Origin: Algibacillus agarilyticus
GTDB lineage: Bacteria; Pseudomonadota; Gammaproteobacteria; Enterobacterales; Alteromonadaceae
Assembly (NCBI RefSeq): GCF_003286125.1
Contig: NZ_QMED01000028.1
Location: forward strand, 1-64,000
Reading direction: 5' to 3'
DNA length: 64,000 nucleotides
Within the stretch, counting starts at the first letter, position 1; each line of letters starts with the position of its first letter. Below the pieces are notes generated by a model. That model was not told where the DNA came from, did not search any database, and worked only from the letters and a program-made list of their open reading frames with translations. A program made the position numbers and the translations under genes. Below, piece by piece: positions 26,897 through 40,328 of the stretch.

Positions 26897-28744
26897 ATGC
26901 GAGTTCTACACTTTTTATTCTTACTCTTATTCTTGTTTTGTAAGTGTGCCTTAGCAAGTGAACTCAATTATGAGCAATTATCAGCCGATACCTATTGGCA
27001 TAAATTATTACACTACAAGAAGTCGGGTAATCGTTTAAAAAGTGAAGTTATTTCACCTTCTTTCTTTCTATCTAAATCAGGTCATAGCGATCCGTTTGCC
27101 GAATTAAAAATGACGGTTAAGGCTTTTTTATCTGAATCTGAAAAAACGCCTAATACGACTATTTGTTCTTTTCCTGCTCGGTATTTATGGCTAAAAAAAC
27201 AATACCCAAGACGGTTTACACATAATATATTGGATTGTAAAGACTACCTCGCTTGGACACGAGACAATGAAATAAAATCAATCAGCGTTATTTTAGCGAG
27301 TGGATACTTGAGTAACCCTGCATCGATATATGGACATTTATTACTTCGGTTTGATTTAGAACATTATGCTCACCAAGGAAGAAATTTAGTTTCACCGACT
27401 CTTAATTTTGGTGCGATCACTCCGCCAGATGAGAATATGCTGGTATATATCACAAAAGGTATATTTGGTGGTTATGAAGCTGGGTTTACAGATGAATTAT
27501 TTTATAAGCAAGATCATAGTTATGCTAAAACTGAATTGAGAGATCTTTGGCAATATAAATTGAATTTAATGCCTGATCAATTAGAACAATTAGTTGCTCA
27601 TAGTTACGAGTTAATCAAGAAAAAATTTACCTATTACTTTGCTAAAGAAAACTGTGCATATCAAATGGCACGTTTGCTTCAGCTTGTTGTTGAAGAGCCG
27701 TTACTTAATTATGACTCTCCTTTTGCTTTTCCAACAACCGTATTTCAACGTTTGGCCAAAGTCGATATCATGGGAAAACCAGCTGTTGATCGTATTGATC
27801 AAATACCATCACATCAAAAAATATTGCATCGTAAGTATGAACAATTAAGTTTAAAACAAAAAAAGGCTTTAAATCAATTCATCGAACACCGTCATAATGA
27901 TCATGACGCGGCACTTGCTGATTTTACAATGCGAGAGCAAGCCATGGTGTTAAATGTATATTTGGATTACCTTGATTTTTTAAAAGTTAAAGATGTCGAT
28001 ATTAAAGAAACGAAAAAATCAGTACTTATTGCATTATTTAAACGGCCAATCACCCCTATTGATTGGACGAAAAAAGTGAATGACAAGCCTCCTCACTTAG
28101 GGCAGGCTCCCTCTACATTACAAATTAATCTAGTACAGAATACTAAAATAGGGACTTACGGTGAATTTAGATTTAGAACCGCATATTACGATTTATTATC
28201 TAACCCAATTGGTCGGTTACCTTTATCTAGCTTAGCCATGCTAGATGCATCAATTGCCATAAAAGAAAATGATATTTGGATTAAAACCCTTGATGGGGTA
28301 AATATAAAATCGTTAAACACGTCTAAAACGGGTTTAGCGGGCGATGGTGGTTATGCTTGGCAAATTAGAGCAGGCATTGAACAGCAAGAATTATCTTGTC
28401 AGCCATGTAATATTTTTTCATTGACGGGTGGAGTAGGGAAAAGCATCGAGCTAAGCAATAAGCTTGCTTTGTACGCAATGCAAAACGCAAAATTACAAAG
28501 CGCATCGTTACAGTATAAATCATTTTCTACTGAAATAGAATTAGGTGCAATCGCCAAGCTCTCTTCCTATTGGCGGAGCTCGCTAATCTATTCTCATCGT
28601 TTTTATTTACATGATACAGATATTCAATTAACTCGTTATAAATGGGAGAATGCCATTCACTTCGATCGTAATTGGGAAATTAGACTAAACGTTGAAAAGC
28701 AAATTGCGACCGAAATGACCGCTTCATTTTCATATTTTTTCTGA
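26897..28744 (+). CDS. DUF4105 (Lnb N-terminal periplasmic) family protein
   Basis: The 615-residue exported protein has a signal peptide (about 1-21, ending ALAS). The DUF4105 domain spans about 110-290, with SIYGHLLLRFD, TLNFGAI, KGIFGGYEAGF, LRDLWQYKLNL and ENCAYQMARLLQ; the H and C residues suggest an NlpC/P60-like papain fold. The C-terminal 230 residues look like outer-membrane beta strands, ending in a terminal FSYFF. Relatives are predicted lipoprotein-modifying or envelope proteins; the activity is not established. It is downstream of the DUF3015 gene. Confidence 0.88.
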   Translation: MRVLHFLFLLLFLFCKCALASELNYEQLSADTYWHKLLHYKKSGNRLKSEVISPSFFLSKSGHSDPFAELKMTVKAFLSESEKTPNTTICSFPARYLWLKKQYPRRFTHNILDCKDYLAWTRDNEIKSISVILASGYLSNPASIYGHLLLRFDLEHYAHQGRNLVSPTLNFGAITPPDENMLVYITKGIFGGYEAGFTDELFYKQDHSYAKTELRDLWQYKLNLMPDQLEQLVAHSYELIKKKFTYYFAKENCAYQMARLLQLVVEEPLLNYDSPFAFPTTVFQRLAKVDIMGKPAVDRIDQIPSHQKILHRKYEQLSLKQKKALNQFIEHRHNDHDAALADFTMREQAMVLNVYLDYLDFLKVKDVDIKETKKSVLIALFKRPITPIDWTKKVNDKPPHLGQAPSTLQINLVQNTKIGTYGEFRFRTAYYDLLSNPIGRLPLSSLAMLDASIAIKENDIWIKTLDGVNIKSLNTSKTGLAGDGGYAWQIRAGIEQQELSCQPCNIFSLTGGVGKSIELSNKLALYAMQNAKLQSASLQYKSFSTEIELGAIAKLSSYWRSSLIYSHRFYLHDTDIQLTRYKWENAIHFDRNWEIRLNVEKQIATEMTASFSYFF

Positions 28745-28837
28745 TTTTTCCGTGTTTGCCAAATATAGATATGCGATTGAAAAGCAAAGCTTTGTTTTAC
28801 TGGTCACAAAATGTGAAATAAGGTTTGTTAGGTAGCG

Positions 28838-28969
28838 GGATTAAAGTTTACCGTGAGTATATTGATGATCGTACGCCTGATGTCGCTCGAATTGCGAATG
28901 GCTGGTGCTTGATTCTAAAAAACGTGGCTTATTAAACGGTCCTTACAAGCCAAAAATAGAAGAACAGTA
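28838..28969 (+). pseudogene. Possible frameshifted gene remnant
   Basis: A coding-like run on the plus strand reads IKVYREYIDDRTPDVARIAN, and after a shift of frame near 28901 continues as VLDSKKRGLLNGPYKPKIEEQ followed by a stop at 28967-28969. Together they resemble the C-terminus of one protein with a one-base disruption. No start codon or ribosome site goes with it. I cannot name the family. The rest of 28745-29051 holds only the terminator-like stem at 29006. Confidence 0.4.
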
Positions 28970-29005
28970 GAGTTAAAACTAATTGGTTAAGCTGTCTCTT
29001 TTTTA

Positions 29006-29040
29006 TTAAGCGGAGCGAATACTCCGCTTAACTTTTCTTC
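29006..29040 (+). terminator. Terminator-like stem between DUF4105 and sbcC
   Basis: TTAAGCGGAG (29006-29015) pairs with CTCCGCTTAA (29022-29031), followed by CTTTTCTTC. The T-rich side suits plus-strand transcripts, so it fits the end of the DUF4105 unit. It could also stop sbcC mRNA from the other side less well. Confidence 0.6.
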
Positions 29041-29051
29041 GTTGCTTATTT

Positions 29052-32000
29052 TTATACCCTATATTGATCGGCTAGCTTACTAATGCCTAAACCTTGTGAT
29101 TTACTGATTTGGATTTGAATTGGAATACGCTCTTTTAACGCTTCGACATGACTGATCACGCCAATCATTTTGCCGCTGGCATTTAAATTGTCGAGTGCAT
29201 CGAGGGCGGTATTGAGCGTATCGGCATCTAAGGTGCCAAAGCCTTCATCTAAGAATAAAGAATTGATACTGGTTTTATGACTGACTAAGTCTGACAGGGC
29301 TAATGCCAGCGCTAAACTCACTAAAAAGCTTTCGCCGCCCGACAGTGTTTTGGTATCTCGTTCAGTATCAGCTTGCCAGGTATCAACCACCCACAATTCT
29401 AATGATGCATCGGCTTTACGCTTGAGCATATAGCGACCATGCAAGCGTATGAGTTGCTCATTTGCTAAGTGAACTAAATGATCTAATGTTAACCCCTGCG
29501 CAAAGCGCCTGAATTTATCGCCTTCTGCCGAGCCAATTAAACTGTTTAAATGACTCCAATCATCTTTGGCCTGTTGAGCTTGTAAAATTTGGGTTTGTAA
29601 CTCACCTAGCGAGGCTTGATTTTGTTGATCTTGTTGCAGTTGATGCGTGAGTTGACCAAGCTCTATATTTAAGTGTTTTAATTGCTCTCGATTAGCGGTT
29701 ATCTCTTTTTGCCATTGTTGAATTAATTGATTGCTTTGCTCGGTATCTGCCAACGCATTATCTAGCAACATATTATTCTGCAATGAACCTGGGCGATTAG
29801 TTTGATGATTCATCAAGTCTTGTTGTGCTTGTTCGACGAGGGCAAGTGTTGTTGTATGCTGCTGAGTGAGCGTTTGTTGTAACTCGTTTAATCGCTTTTG
29901 TTCGGTATGCGGTAGTAAAGCTTGAATAAAATCGGCTTCTTGTTTAAAGCCGTGTTGTTGTAACCCCGCAGTAAATTCTGTTTGAATCGGCTGTAACGTC
30001 TTATTTGTGTTACTCAGGCTTACGTCGAGAGAGCTTAATTGGCCTTCTAGTCTGCTCTGTTCAGCTAATAAAGTCTGCGTAGTGTGCAGATGTCGACTTA
30101 ACCTTTCTTCGGCAGAACTCAGTTTTTCTCGCAACCACTGGCGCTGCTGAGGCACTTGTTTATCGCCATATAATTCGAGTCGTTTCGCTTGTGTATCACG
30201 GTTTATTAATGCGTTTTGTTGTAGTTCTGACTCTACCGTTGTAAGTGCTTGCTGACTTTCTTGGGCACGTTGTGAAAAGTTGGTGAGTTGGTTGTTGATA
30301 ATCGCTTGTTGGTTTTCAATTTCTTGAGTGCGTTGTTGTTGGATTTGCCATGTATTTTTGTTTTGCTGTAGCGCTTTGATGTAAGCCGGAAAATCTTGAG
30401 GTAATAGATTTTCTGGGAGTGCCTGATTGTTGAGTTGAGCAATGTTTGTTTGCACGCTTTTAAGTAACTCAGGTTCGGTAATAAAGTGAAGCATGGCGGT
30501 TAAGGTGGCTAACAACGGTTGCCATAATTGCTCATGCAATTGTTTGTATTGTTGTTTATCTTTATCAACTTGTTGCGCTGCGTTATCACTTGTTTGCTGG
30601 CTTAACGCTAATGCGTGTTGCAAATTATTTAAGATAGTTTGCGCTTGATTATATTCTTGTTTAGCTTGGGCTTGTTGTTTTAACGCTTGCTGTAATGCTG
30701 CTTGTTGTTGATGCAATTGTTGCTTTTGTTGTAGATTCGCTTGCTGATATTTTGCCAAGCTATCGGGCTCGGTGATTAATAATAGAGTGTTTAAAGCTTC
30801 ACATTGTTGTTGCCAGTCTTGTTGTCGGTCGGTTTGTTCTTGTTGCTGCTTCTGTTGTTGATCTGCTAATTGTAATTGGCTTTTTTCGAGTGCATTAACT
30901 TGTTCTTTTAAGGCTAAGCCTGAATCTTTTAATGATTCAACGGTTTGTTCTAAATGCTGCAAGCGCTGTTGATTTTCGCTGACGTTGATTGCCGCATATT
31001 CATCAATCGCGGGGTGTTCGGTTGAGCCACAAAGTGGACATTGCTCTTCAGGTTGTAATTTCGCACGCTCGGCTTCCAGTGATTGAATTTGTTGTTCGCG
31101 TTTGACTAGGTTAGTTAGATCATCACAATGCTGTTTTTGTTGTTTATATTCAGCCCGTTTATTGATCAATTCAATATTTTTTTGCGCTAATAACTTGGTA
31201 TTATCTTCTTGCTGCTGTTGTAACTCTGTCAATTGTTGTTGGGTTTTTAAATATAACTGACAAAGTGTTGGCAACGGCGCGCTGGCTTGTTCTTGGTATT
31301 CAAGCTGCTTTATTTGATCACTTACGTTTTGTTGGTGATCGTCAATTTTGTCTAAGGGTAACTGGCTTATATCCAACAATTTTTGCTCTGCTGCCGTTAT
31401 TGCTAACTGCTGTTGGTTTACGCTGTTTTTGCTTTGCTCTACATCTATTTGCTGTTGTTCTATTTGTTGCTTCAGTTGCGCTATTGTTTGCTGACTGGTC
31501 GTGATCGTGGTGTTTAGCTGAACGCTTTGGTTGTGCAGTTGCTGGAATTGCATATGTTGATCTTGCCATACTGGCAGTTTTTCATTGAGTTCAGCATGGT
31601 TTGAGTGCTCTGTTAAATATAAGCTAATTTGTTTTTGTTCTGCTTGCAGTGAACTTAATTCTGTTTGGCTATGTTGGGCTTGTATATTTGTTTTGTTTAG
31701 TTGCTGTAGTAGTTCATTTTTATGGTTGGTTAATCTTGTTTGCTCTTTTTGGCTTTGGTTTAACTTCTCATCAAGCGGGATCACGTGTTCTTCGACGAGT
31801 TTTTCGTGTTCAATTTGCTGCTGTTTAAGGTTGTTAAATTGGGTTTGATCTTGGTTTGTGATGGTTTGACTTTGCTCGACGGCGAGAGTCGTTTTTTTTA
31901 ATTCGGCTTGGTACTGGGTTTGTTGCTTTGTATCTTCAATTAATTGAGTGCTGAGTTGTTTCTTTTGTTCGAATAGCGGGCGTAATAACTCTGCTGGGGC

Positions 32001-32855
32001 ACTGGTTTTTAGTTTATCTAGCTGTGGCTGTGCGGCCATTAATGCGTGTTCAGCTTGTTGGAAATCGTGCTCCACATTAGATTTTTTTTGTTGTAATTGA
32101 GTCAAGCTTACCAGCCATTGATGCTGTGCTTCAGTTTGATTTAACGTTTGGCTTGTCTTTTTTTCTTGTTGTTGAATGTTTTGTTGTTGGGTTTGCAGTT
32201 CAGCTCGTTGCTCATCGGTGAGTAACGCCATACCGGATTGTTTGGCTTGTAAAAGTGCAATTTTTTCTTTAGCTTGTTTGTCTTGATTAAATACATGCTG
32301 TGATATCAAGCCATAAATTTCGGTGCCCGTGAGTTGTTCAAGTAACCCTGCGCGCTCGTTGGCTGAGGCATTTAAAAAAGCCGCAAATTGGCCTTGTGAT
32401 AGCAACATTGACTTGGTGAAACGGTCAAAGCTTAAACCGGTAATATCCGAGACTAAATTTTCTTTTTCTTTTATTTTGCTCGTTAAAATAGCGTCATCCC
32501 AGCATTGAGCTAATTCAACTTGTGGTGCTTGCAGCTTACCGTCTATTTGCCCACGAGAACGCCGTTGGCTCCAAAATGCTCTATACGTTTTGTCTTTTAC
32601 TTCAAATTCGACTTCGGCCATACATTCTGCTGTGTGACGAGTCATACATTCATTTTGACTCGCCGAGACATCTAAACGTGGCGTTTTGTGATACAGGGCT
32701 AAGCAAATCGCGTCAAGCAGTGTGGTTTTGCCTGCGCCTGTGGGGCCGGTGATCGCAAACAAACCATTACTGATAAAAGGTTCTTGATTAAAGTTTATTT
32801 TCCATTCACCTTTAAGCGCATTGATATTTTTAAAACGTAAACTTAAAATTTTCAT
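29052..32855 (-). CDS. sbcC: SbcC, SMC-like subunit of the SbcCD nuclease
   Basis: SbcC (1267 residues) pairs with SbcD to cut hairpins, palindromes and blocked DNA ends. The N-terminal ATP-binding half has [12 protein letters not shown] (about 36-47). A very long coiled coil follows with the zinc hook CPLC near residue 607, and the C-terminal half carries [19 protein letters not shown] and [10 protein letters not shown]. The coil is extraordinarily glutamine-rich. The gene overlaps sbcD by four bases. All catalytic elements are present. Confidence 0.97.
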   Translation of the reverse strand: MKILSLRFKNINALKGEWKINFNQEPFISNGLFAITGPTGAGKTTLLDAICLALYHKTPRLDVSASQNECMTRHTAECMAEVEFEVKDKTYRAFWSQRRSRGQIDGKLQAPQVELAQCWDDAILTSKIKEKENLVSDITGLSFDRFTKSMLLSQGQFAAFLNASANERAGLLEQLTGTEIYGLISQHVFNQDKQAKEKIALLQAKQSGMALLTDEQRAELQTQQQNIQQQEKKTSQTLNQTEAQHQWLVSLTQLQQKKSNVEHDFQQAEHALMAAQPQLDKLKTSAPAELLRPLFEQKKQLSTQLIEDTKQQTQYQAELKKTTLAVEQSQTITNQDQTQFNNLKQQQIEHEKLVEEHVIPLDEKLNQSQKEQTRLTNHKNELLQQLNKTNIQAQHSQTELSSLQAEQKQISLYLTEHSNHAELNEKLPVWQDQHMQFQQLHNQSVQLNTTITTSQQTIAQLKQQIEQQQIDVEQSKNSVNQQQLAITAAEQKLLDISQLPLDKIDDHQQNVSDQIKQLEYQEQASAPLPTLCQLYLKTQQQLTELQQQQEDNTKLLAQKNIELINKRAEYKQQKQHCDDLTNLVKREQQIQSLEAERAKLQPEEQCPLCGSTEHPAIDEYAAINVSENQQRLQHLEQTVESLKDSGLALKEQVNALEKSQLQLADQQQKQQQEQTDRQQDWQQQCEALNTLLLITEPDSLAKYQQANLQQKQQLHQQQAALQQALKQQAQAKQEYNQAQTILNNLQHALALSQQTSDNAAQQVDKDKQQYKQLHEQLWQPLLATLTAMLHFITEPELLKSVQTNIAQLNNQALPENLLPQDFPAYIKALQQNKNTWQIQQQRTQEIENQQAIINNQLTNFSQRAQESQQALTTVESELQQNALINRDTQAKRLELYGDKQVPQQRQWLREKLSSAEERLSRHLHTTQTLLAEQSRLEGQLSSLDVSLSNTNKTLQPIQTEFTAGLQQHGFKQEADFIQALLPHTEQKRLNELQQTLTQQHTTTLALVEQAQQDLMNHQTNRPGSLQNNMLLDNALADTEQSNQLIQQWQKEITANREQLKHLNIELGQLTHQLQQDQQNQASLGELQTQILQAQQAKDDWSHLNSLIGSAEGDKFRRFAQGLTLDHLVHLANEQLIRLHGRYMLKRKADASLELWVVDTWQADTERDTKTLSGGESFLVSLALALALSDLVSHKTSINSLFLDEGFGTLDADTLNTALDALDNLNASGKMIGVISHVEALKERIPIQIQISKSQGLGISKLADQYRV

Positions 32856-34123
32856 GCGTTTGGCTCCTGCTCATGTGTGACATCTTGTACGGATTGATCA
32901 AATAATAAACGCAGGCGTTTAAGTTGATCAGTTTGTTTTTCATCAACGGCATCGTTTATTTTTTCTAATGCTAAGCGACGTTCAAACACGTCGTGTGCAG
33001 TCAGTTCTGCGAGTGTTTCTTTTTCTTGCTGTTGTAAATTGCTTTGATTGACATTTTTTTTACGTCGGATCACCAGTACCTCGACAGGGCGGTTTGCACT
33101 CAAACTCTCAATCCGCGTTTGTAAATCACTTAAATAGTCTTGTTCACTTACCTCAATATCAAGCCACGTGACGGGTTCATTGGGTTCTGCTTCTTCAAAC
33201 TCGGCTAGTCGCTCTGCTATTGTGGCTAAATTACCTTTGATCGTTTGCATACTTTGAAATTCAGGTACTTCTAGAGGGGTGACGTGACTCAATTCGGCTT
33301 GCGTAAATTCAACTAAATTAACGGTTTTAGCTCGGTTTAATTCATCAAAAGATAATGCGATTGGCGAACCTGAATAACGAATGTGTTCCGATTTGGCTAC
33401 GCATTGGCTACGATGAATATGGCCTAGCGCAATATAATCTGCCGGTGGGAAGGCATTAGCCGGAAAAGCATCTAATGTGCCAATATAAATATCTCGAACC
33501 GAATCTGAGGTGCTCGCGCCCAGCGTGGTTAAATGCCCTGTCATGATGATCGGTACTGGATAGCCAAGTTTGGCAACACGCGCTTGTGCTTTTTGATATA
33601 AGGCTTGGTAATGCTCAGCGATCGCTTGCTGTAAACTTTGTTGTTTATCTCGACCGCTTTGCCCTGCTTGGCTGCTGACGATATCTCGAGGTCGAATATA
33701 AGGAATGGCGCAAACGAGTGCGCCTACTTTTACCATCGATTGTAATTTGTTATCGACTTGGCCTAATTCGACTAATTGAGCATCAATATCATTTGTGTCG
33801 ACACCCGCGAGTAAATGCGTATTGAGATACGAAAATAATTGCTTCGATTCATTCAGTGTGGCCACTGAATCATGATTTCCCGCTAATATAACCAGCTGAC
33901 AACGTGTGCGCTGTAGGTCAACGACAAACTGGTTGTATAACTCTCTTGCATAACTGGGTGGTGTGCCCGTATCAAAAATATCACCCGCGACAATAATCGC
34001 ATCAACGTTATGGGTTTTGACTTGTTCGATTAACCAATTAAAAAAAAGTTTGTGTTCGGGGGCTCGACTTTTTCCGTAAAATGATTGGCCTAAATGCCAA
34101 TCCGACGTATGCATTATTTTCAT
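32852..34123 (-). CDS. sbcD: SbcD, nuclease subunit of SbcCD
   Basis: SbcD is the Mn-dependent phosphoesterase of the complex. The 423-residue protein has [27 protein letters not shown] and GHIHRSQ, the five metal-binding motifs of the calcineurin-like fold, in order. The C-terminal 150 residues form the capping and SbcC-binding region. It lies 1 base from the MFS gene upstream on the same strand, and overlaps sbcC, so an operon is likely. Confidence 0.97.
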   Translation of the reverse strand: MKIMHTSDWHLGQSFYGKSRAPEHKLFFNWLIEQVKTHNVDAIIVAGDIFDTGTPPSYARELYNQFVVDLQRTRCQLVILAGNHDSVATLNESKQLFSYLNTHLLAGVDTNDIDAQLVELGQVDNKLQSMVKVGALVCAIPYIRPRDIVSSQAGQSGRDKQQSLQQAIAEHYQALYQKAQARVAKLGYPVPIIMTGHLTTLGASTSDSVRDIYIGTLDAFPANAFPPADYIALGHIHRSQCVAKSEHIRYSGSPIALSFDELNRAKTVNLVEFTQAELSHVTPLEVPEFQSMQTIKGNLATIAERLAEFEEAEPNEPVTWLDIEVSEQDYLSDLQTRIESLSANRPVEVLVIRRKKNVNQSNLQQQEKETLAELTAHDVFERRLALEKINDAVDEKQTDQLKRLRLLFDQSVQDVTHEQEPNA

Positions 34124-34124
34124 G

Positions 34125-35435
34125 TTATTTGATCTTATTTTGCGGTTTTGAGCGGGAAGTTAAAGGGCGAAGTAAAACAAAACCGATAAGCGCGTTTGCA
34201 ATCCCTAATCCCATAAAGAAATGCGGAATATTCACATTCAAAATAGCTAACACAATGATGGCAATAATCGCGCTGCCGACCATGAATAAAGCGTTCATAA
34301 TATTATTAGCGGCAAACATTCTGGCGCGTAGCGCGGGTTGGGCATTTTTTTGAATGTATGCATATAGTGGCACAATATACAGGCCGCCAAATAAGCCAAT
34401 GGCTAGAATATCGAGCATAAGCCAGAAGTTACGTCCAGCTGATAAATATTGACTAGCGCTTTGTAATTGTCCGCCTAAATGGCTTAAATCGGGGATTGCC
34501 CAATTCAAATGCACGCTAAATAAAGAGAGACCAATCACGCCAACGGGGACTAAATTTAGATTAATGATTTGCTTAGATAGTTTGCTACAAAGCAATGAAC
34601 CTAAACCAATACCGATTGAAAACAACGCTAATAAAATGGATACCACTTCAGGTTGTGCTTGTAACACGGTTTTAGTTAAATTGGGAAATTGAGTCAAGTA
34701 AGTTGCGCCCATAAACCAAAACCAACTAATCGCTAAAATGACACTAAAAATAGGAGCTTGTAGTCTACTTAATTTTATAATGGCAACCGCTTGTGCTAGG
34801 GGTTTAAAAGGCACTGATAGTTCAGGCGCAATAGGCGCGGCATAAGGTATTTTTCGAGCACTAAGGTAACCCAAAATAGCAAAGGCAAAAACTAACCCAG
34901 CGGCTAACATTGTGCCATGATCAGCTCCAATTAAAATACCGGCGAGCAACGTCCCTAATAAAATCGCTAAAAAAGTACCGAGTTCAACTAAGGCATTACC
35001 TTGTAATAGCTCACCTGGCTTTAAATGTTGAGGGAGTAACGCATATTTAACCGGTCCAAAGTAAGCTGATTGGCACCCCATTAAAAACAGTAATAACAAC
35101 ATGAGACTGACTTGTTGTAACAGGATCGCGACCCCAGCGAGTGCCATTAAAATCACTTCACATAATTTTACTTTTTGGATAAAAGCTGACTTTTCTAATT
35201 TATCGGCGAGTAATCCGGCGTGAGCTGAAAATAGAAAAAAGGGCAAAATGAATAAACCCGCAGCCAAATTAATGATTAAATCTGAGCTCATTGGCAGATT
35301 AGCGGCTGACATAAACGCGACTAATAGCAATAAGGTATTTTTATATAAATTATCGTTAAACGCCCCAAGTGCCTGCGTTATAAAATAAGGTAAAAAGCGG
35401 GGTGAAAAGAGAAGTGATGTTGACTTATCTGTCAT
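34125..35435 (-). CDS. MFS transporter of the LplT (lysophospholipid) type
   Basis: The 436-residue protein has about 11-12 membrane segments. FITQALGAFNDNLYKN at the N-terminus and a FGPVKYALLPQHL motif in the loop after helix 4 are hallmarks of LplT-like MFS proteins, which flip lysophospholipids across the inner membrane for re-acylation. The C-terminal acyltransferase found in some relatives is absent. It precedes sbcD closely on the same strand, but no biochemical link is obvious. Substrate assignment is inference from the family. Confidence 0.85.
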   Translation of the reverse strand: MTDKSTSLLFSPRFLPYFITQALGAFNDNLYKNTLLLLVAFMSAANLPMSSDLIINLAAGLFILPFFLFSAHAGLLADKLEKSAFIQKVKLCEVILMALAGVAILLQQVSLMLLLLFLMGCQSAYFGPVKYALLPQHLKPGELLQGNALVELGTFLAILLGTLLAGILIGADHGTMLAAGLVFAFAILGYLSARKIPYAAPIAPELSVPFKPLAQAVAIIKLSRLQAPIFSVILAISWFWFMGATYLTQFPNLTKTVLQAQPEVVSILLALFSIGIGLGSLLCSKLSKQIINLNLVPVGVIGLSLFSVHLNWAIPDLSHLGGQLQSASQYLSAGRNFWLMLDILAIGLFGGLYIVPLYAYIQKNAQPALRARMFAANNIMNALFMVGSAIIAIIVLAILNVNIPHFFMGLGIANALIGFVLLRPLTSRSKPQNKIK

Positions 35436-35529
35436 TTTAAATCCTGTTGTGCAACTGATGCCTGAAAGCTGAAATCAGTATAAAACAACTACAGAATGCA
35501 AACGACTCTATTTTTTAAATCTGGTTTAA

Positions 35530-35552
35530 TATACCCAAGTCACTTGGGTATA
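35530..35552. repeat. 23-base palindromic element, copy 2
   Basis: A perfect palindrome of two 11-base arms (TATACCCAAGT) around one central base. It is nearly identical to 14973-14995. It lies 95 bases upstream of the MFS start and 24 bases before the MITE-like element. The function is unknown. Confidence 0.78.
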
Positions 35553-35575
35553 AAACAAGCGGATTGATGGCATAA

Positions 35576-35825
35576 TACCAATCCGTAATAATAAGTGCCC
35601 ACTCAGCGAGCGTTTAAATGCGCTTACATGAAAGAATAGTGGTGCTCTTTTGAGTTCGAGCAACACAGAGTAAGCGCATTTAAAACTCGCCTGAAAGGAA
35701 TGCCCCAGCGCCTTTTGACCTGCGTTATCGATATTTGAAAGGGAACAACCATTCCTGTACACCGACGCCTTGTTCAAAAACCGCTGGATGCATTCTGAGA
35801 GATCACTTATTTATATGAATTGGCA
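35576..35825. mobile_element. MITE-like element with terminal inverted repeats
   Basis: The 250-base element has 22-base imperfect terminal inverted repeats (35576-35597 and 35804-35825) and TAA on both outer sides (35573-35575, 35826-35828), which would be a three-base target duplication. Inside, 35606-35627 and 35670-35690 form a second long inverted repeat with one unpaired base. No transposase is encoded; the short reading frame on the minus strand (35526-35777) runs through the element and is probably not a gene. The parent transposon is unknown. Confidence 0.7.
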
Positions 35826-35841
35826 TAAAAAATCGTTTTAA

Positions 35842-36075
35842 TTAAAATGAAGCTTTAGTGGTTTTTAAAGGCTCTAGTAGTATAAATAAACCTTTTGCAA
35901 AGCAAGCAATACCCGCTGAAATAAGTAATGTACTTAAAAGACTAGGCATTTCAATTATTTGAATATTATGTAAAGCTGAACCTAATAATCCGATAGTGAT
36001 TAGCGTGAGTGCTAATACAAAGCCGATTAAAATGCCGGTGAACTCTCTTTGTGTCATATAATCAATATTAAACAA
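35842..36075 (-). CDS. Small two-helix membrane protein
   Basis: The frame encodes 77 residues from a TTG at 36075 that has AAGGG six bases before it; an ATG at 36057 gives 71 residues but has no ribosome site. Two hydrophobic segments are seen, ILIGFVLALTLITIGLLG and LLSTLLISAGIACFAKGLFIL. I do not recognise the family. It is divergent from the DUF2956 gene, and the MITE-like element lies just after its stop codon. Confidence 0.55.
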   Translation of the reverse strand: MFNIDYMTQREFTGILIGFVLALTLITIGLLGSALHNIQIIEMPSLLSTLLISAGIACFAKGLFILLEPLKTTKASF

Positions 36076-36331
36076 GTGCTGCCCTTTTATAAGTTTACTT
36101 TTAAAATCAATAACCTTAATTTAGTGTTTGCTAGAAGGTTACAAATTGATGTAGGTTTAGTGTCTGTTTGATTAAGATTAGCAGTAGATGTAAAGTTTTA
36201 CATAAAATCGATTTAGATCGTTTTTATTCATTAATTGGCTTTTTTATAACATTTAACTAATAAGTCATTGGCAAATCAATCAGTTGAATATATTTGCTAA
36301 AAATTAAAGCGCAGCTGTTATAAGGTTATTT

Positions 36332-36697
36332 ATGAATCATAAAAAAGACAAACAAGACATATCACCCGAGGTTCAAGCGCAAGCGATGGCTATGGCTAAG
36401 GCAACTCAAAAGCCGGGTCAATCGAAAGAGCAAACAAAGTTAATTGCTCAAGGCATTGAAAAAGGGATCGCCGAATACAAAAAACAGCAAAAAGTGAAAG
36501 CTCGCGAACTCGATAAAAAGCTTAAGCAAGTCCGGCGCAATGAGACAAATAAAACGAACGGCAGCCAAAGTCAGGAGCCGTCGACGGCTCATCTTACCTT
36601 GCAAGAACCGGCTTGCCCGACATTAAATTGGTTGCCTTGGTGTTTACTGGTTTTGTCATGGCTCTTTTTTATAGGTTTTTATGTCGTCTATCATTAA
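36332..36697 (+). CDS. DUF2956 family protein
   Basis: The 121-residue protein matches DUF2956: a conserved MAMAKATQKPGQSKEQTKLI helix followed by a lysine-rich coil (AEYKKQQKVKARELDKKLK), a low-complexity linker, and one C-terminal membrane segment (PWCLLVLSWLFFIGFYVV). The N-terminal part should lie in the cytosol. Function is unknown; the family is common in Vibrio, Shewanella and Alteromonas. Gap 36076-36331 before it has no further gene. Confidence 0.88.
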   Translation: MNHKKDKQDISPEVQAQAMAMAKATQKPGQSKEQTKLIAQGIEKGIAEYKKQQKVKARELDKKLKQVRRNETNKTNGSQSQEPSTAHLTLQEPACPTLNWLPWCLLVLSWLFFIGFYVVYH

Positions 36698-36816
36698 TCT
36701 CTAAACCGTGTTTTGGTTTTTCTACGTTTTGCCTGTTATTTTGTAAAATGCAGCGACATTAAAAATATGTTACTTTATTGTAATAAAATAAATATTAGCT
36801 TCTTCTGGGACCCTGC

Positions 36817-39475
<2,659 letters not shown>

Positions 39476-39592
39476 ATCACATTAAACATAACCATAATTT
39501 GCTTCTAGTATACTCATACCAACGCAAATTGCATGTTATGACGTTTATGAATATTTGATTTAAATCAGAGTCTTTAATCTTTGGCTTAGCGA

Positions 39593-40162
39593 TTATTCTG
39601 CTGGCTTTTGTTTATAGCCACAGCTTTTTTGTGGGCAAATTAATTGAATTTTACCGCGTTGCTTTTTCTCTAATAACAACGGCCAATCACAATCAGGGCA
39701 GGGTTGAGCAATAGGTTTAAAATTGACTAAGTATTTGCAGGCAGGGTAATTATTGCAGGCATAAAAGGTTTTACCATAGCGGCTGGTTCGAGATTGAATT
39801 TGCCCTTTATTGCATTTAGGGCAGCTGATTTCATGTTCATCTTGCTGTTGTTTTTCATGTTCAATGTGATCACAAACAGGGTAATCACTACAGCCAATAA
39901 ATAGCCCATAACGACCACTCTTGACCGCTAAAATTTTACTGCATTTTGGGCACTGGCTATTAGGAATAGGTTTAGACTCAAAGCGCTCAGTTTCAGGGTG
40001 TAAAGGGCGGGTAAAATGACAAGTTGGGTATTGTGTGCAGCCAATAAAAGGGCCCGATTTACCATTTTTAATCAATAATTCATGATCACATTCAGGGCAG
40101 GTTTGAAATTCTTTTTGCAAGGCGTGCTGTTTAGCACTAAATAAAGGTGAATCGTCAGACAT
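39593..40162 (-). CDS. yrdD: Topoisomerase-type zinc finger protein (YrdD-like)
   Basis: The 189-residue protein consists of four C4 zinc ribbons like those at the C-terminus of topoisomerase I: CPEC...GCTQYPTC, CPKC...GCSDYPVC, CPKC...ACNNYPAC and CPDC...CPQKSC. The fourth is the least typical. It has no topoisomerase core. YrdD-type proteins of this kind are found next to smg and tsaC in many gammaproteobacteria; a DNA- or RNA-binding role is likely but not shown. Confidence 0.9.
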   Translation of the reverse strand: MSDDSPLFSAKQHALQKEFQTCPECDHELLIKNGKSGPFIGCTQYPTCHFTRPLHPETERFESKPIPNSQCPKCSKILAVKSGRYGLFIGCSDYPVCDHIEHEKQQQDEHEISCPKCNKGQIQSRTSRYGKTFYACNNYPACKYLVNFKPIAQPCPDCDWPLLLEKKQRGKIQLICPQKSCGYKQKPAE

Positions 40163-40328
40163 GGTAAACCTTATTGAAAACTCATCTGTTAAAGGTTCAG
40201 GTTATTTTATAAGGATAACTTAAAAAGCGGTTGGTTGTATGAGTTTGATACTGAAATTGGCATGATAAAAATCAAATTCGACTAACCAAAACGTTAAAAC
40301 GAAGGTATTAGCCGAATATTTATTATGA

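Noticed and set aside
28790-28850. TAGGTAGCGGG motif resembling the 3' end of a c-di-GMP-I riboswitch
   Set aside because: No matching 5' part or downstream gene; the motif belongs to the coding-like remnant.
30800-31500. Repeated TTGTTG/CAACAA tracts inside sbcC, at first glance a CRISPR-like or simple repeat
   Set aside because: They are Gln codons in the coiled coil with no spacers of fixed length.
35526-35777. 83-residue minus-strand reading frame
   Set aside because: It runs through the MITE-like element and the palindrome, with no ribosome site and no protein features, so it is treated as a by-product of the repeat.
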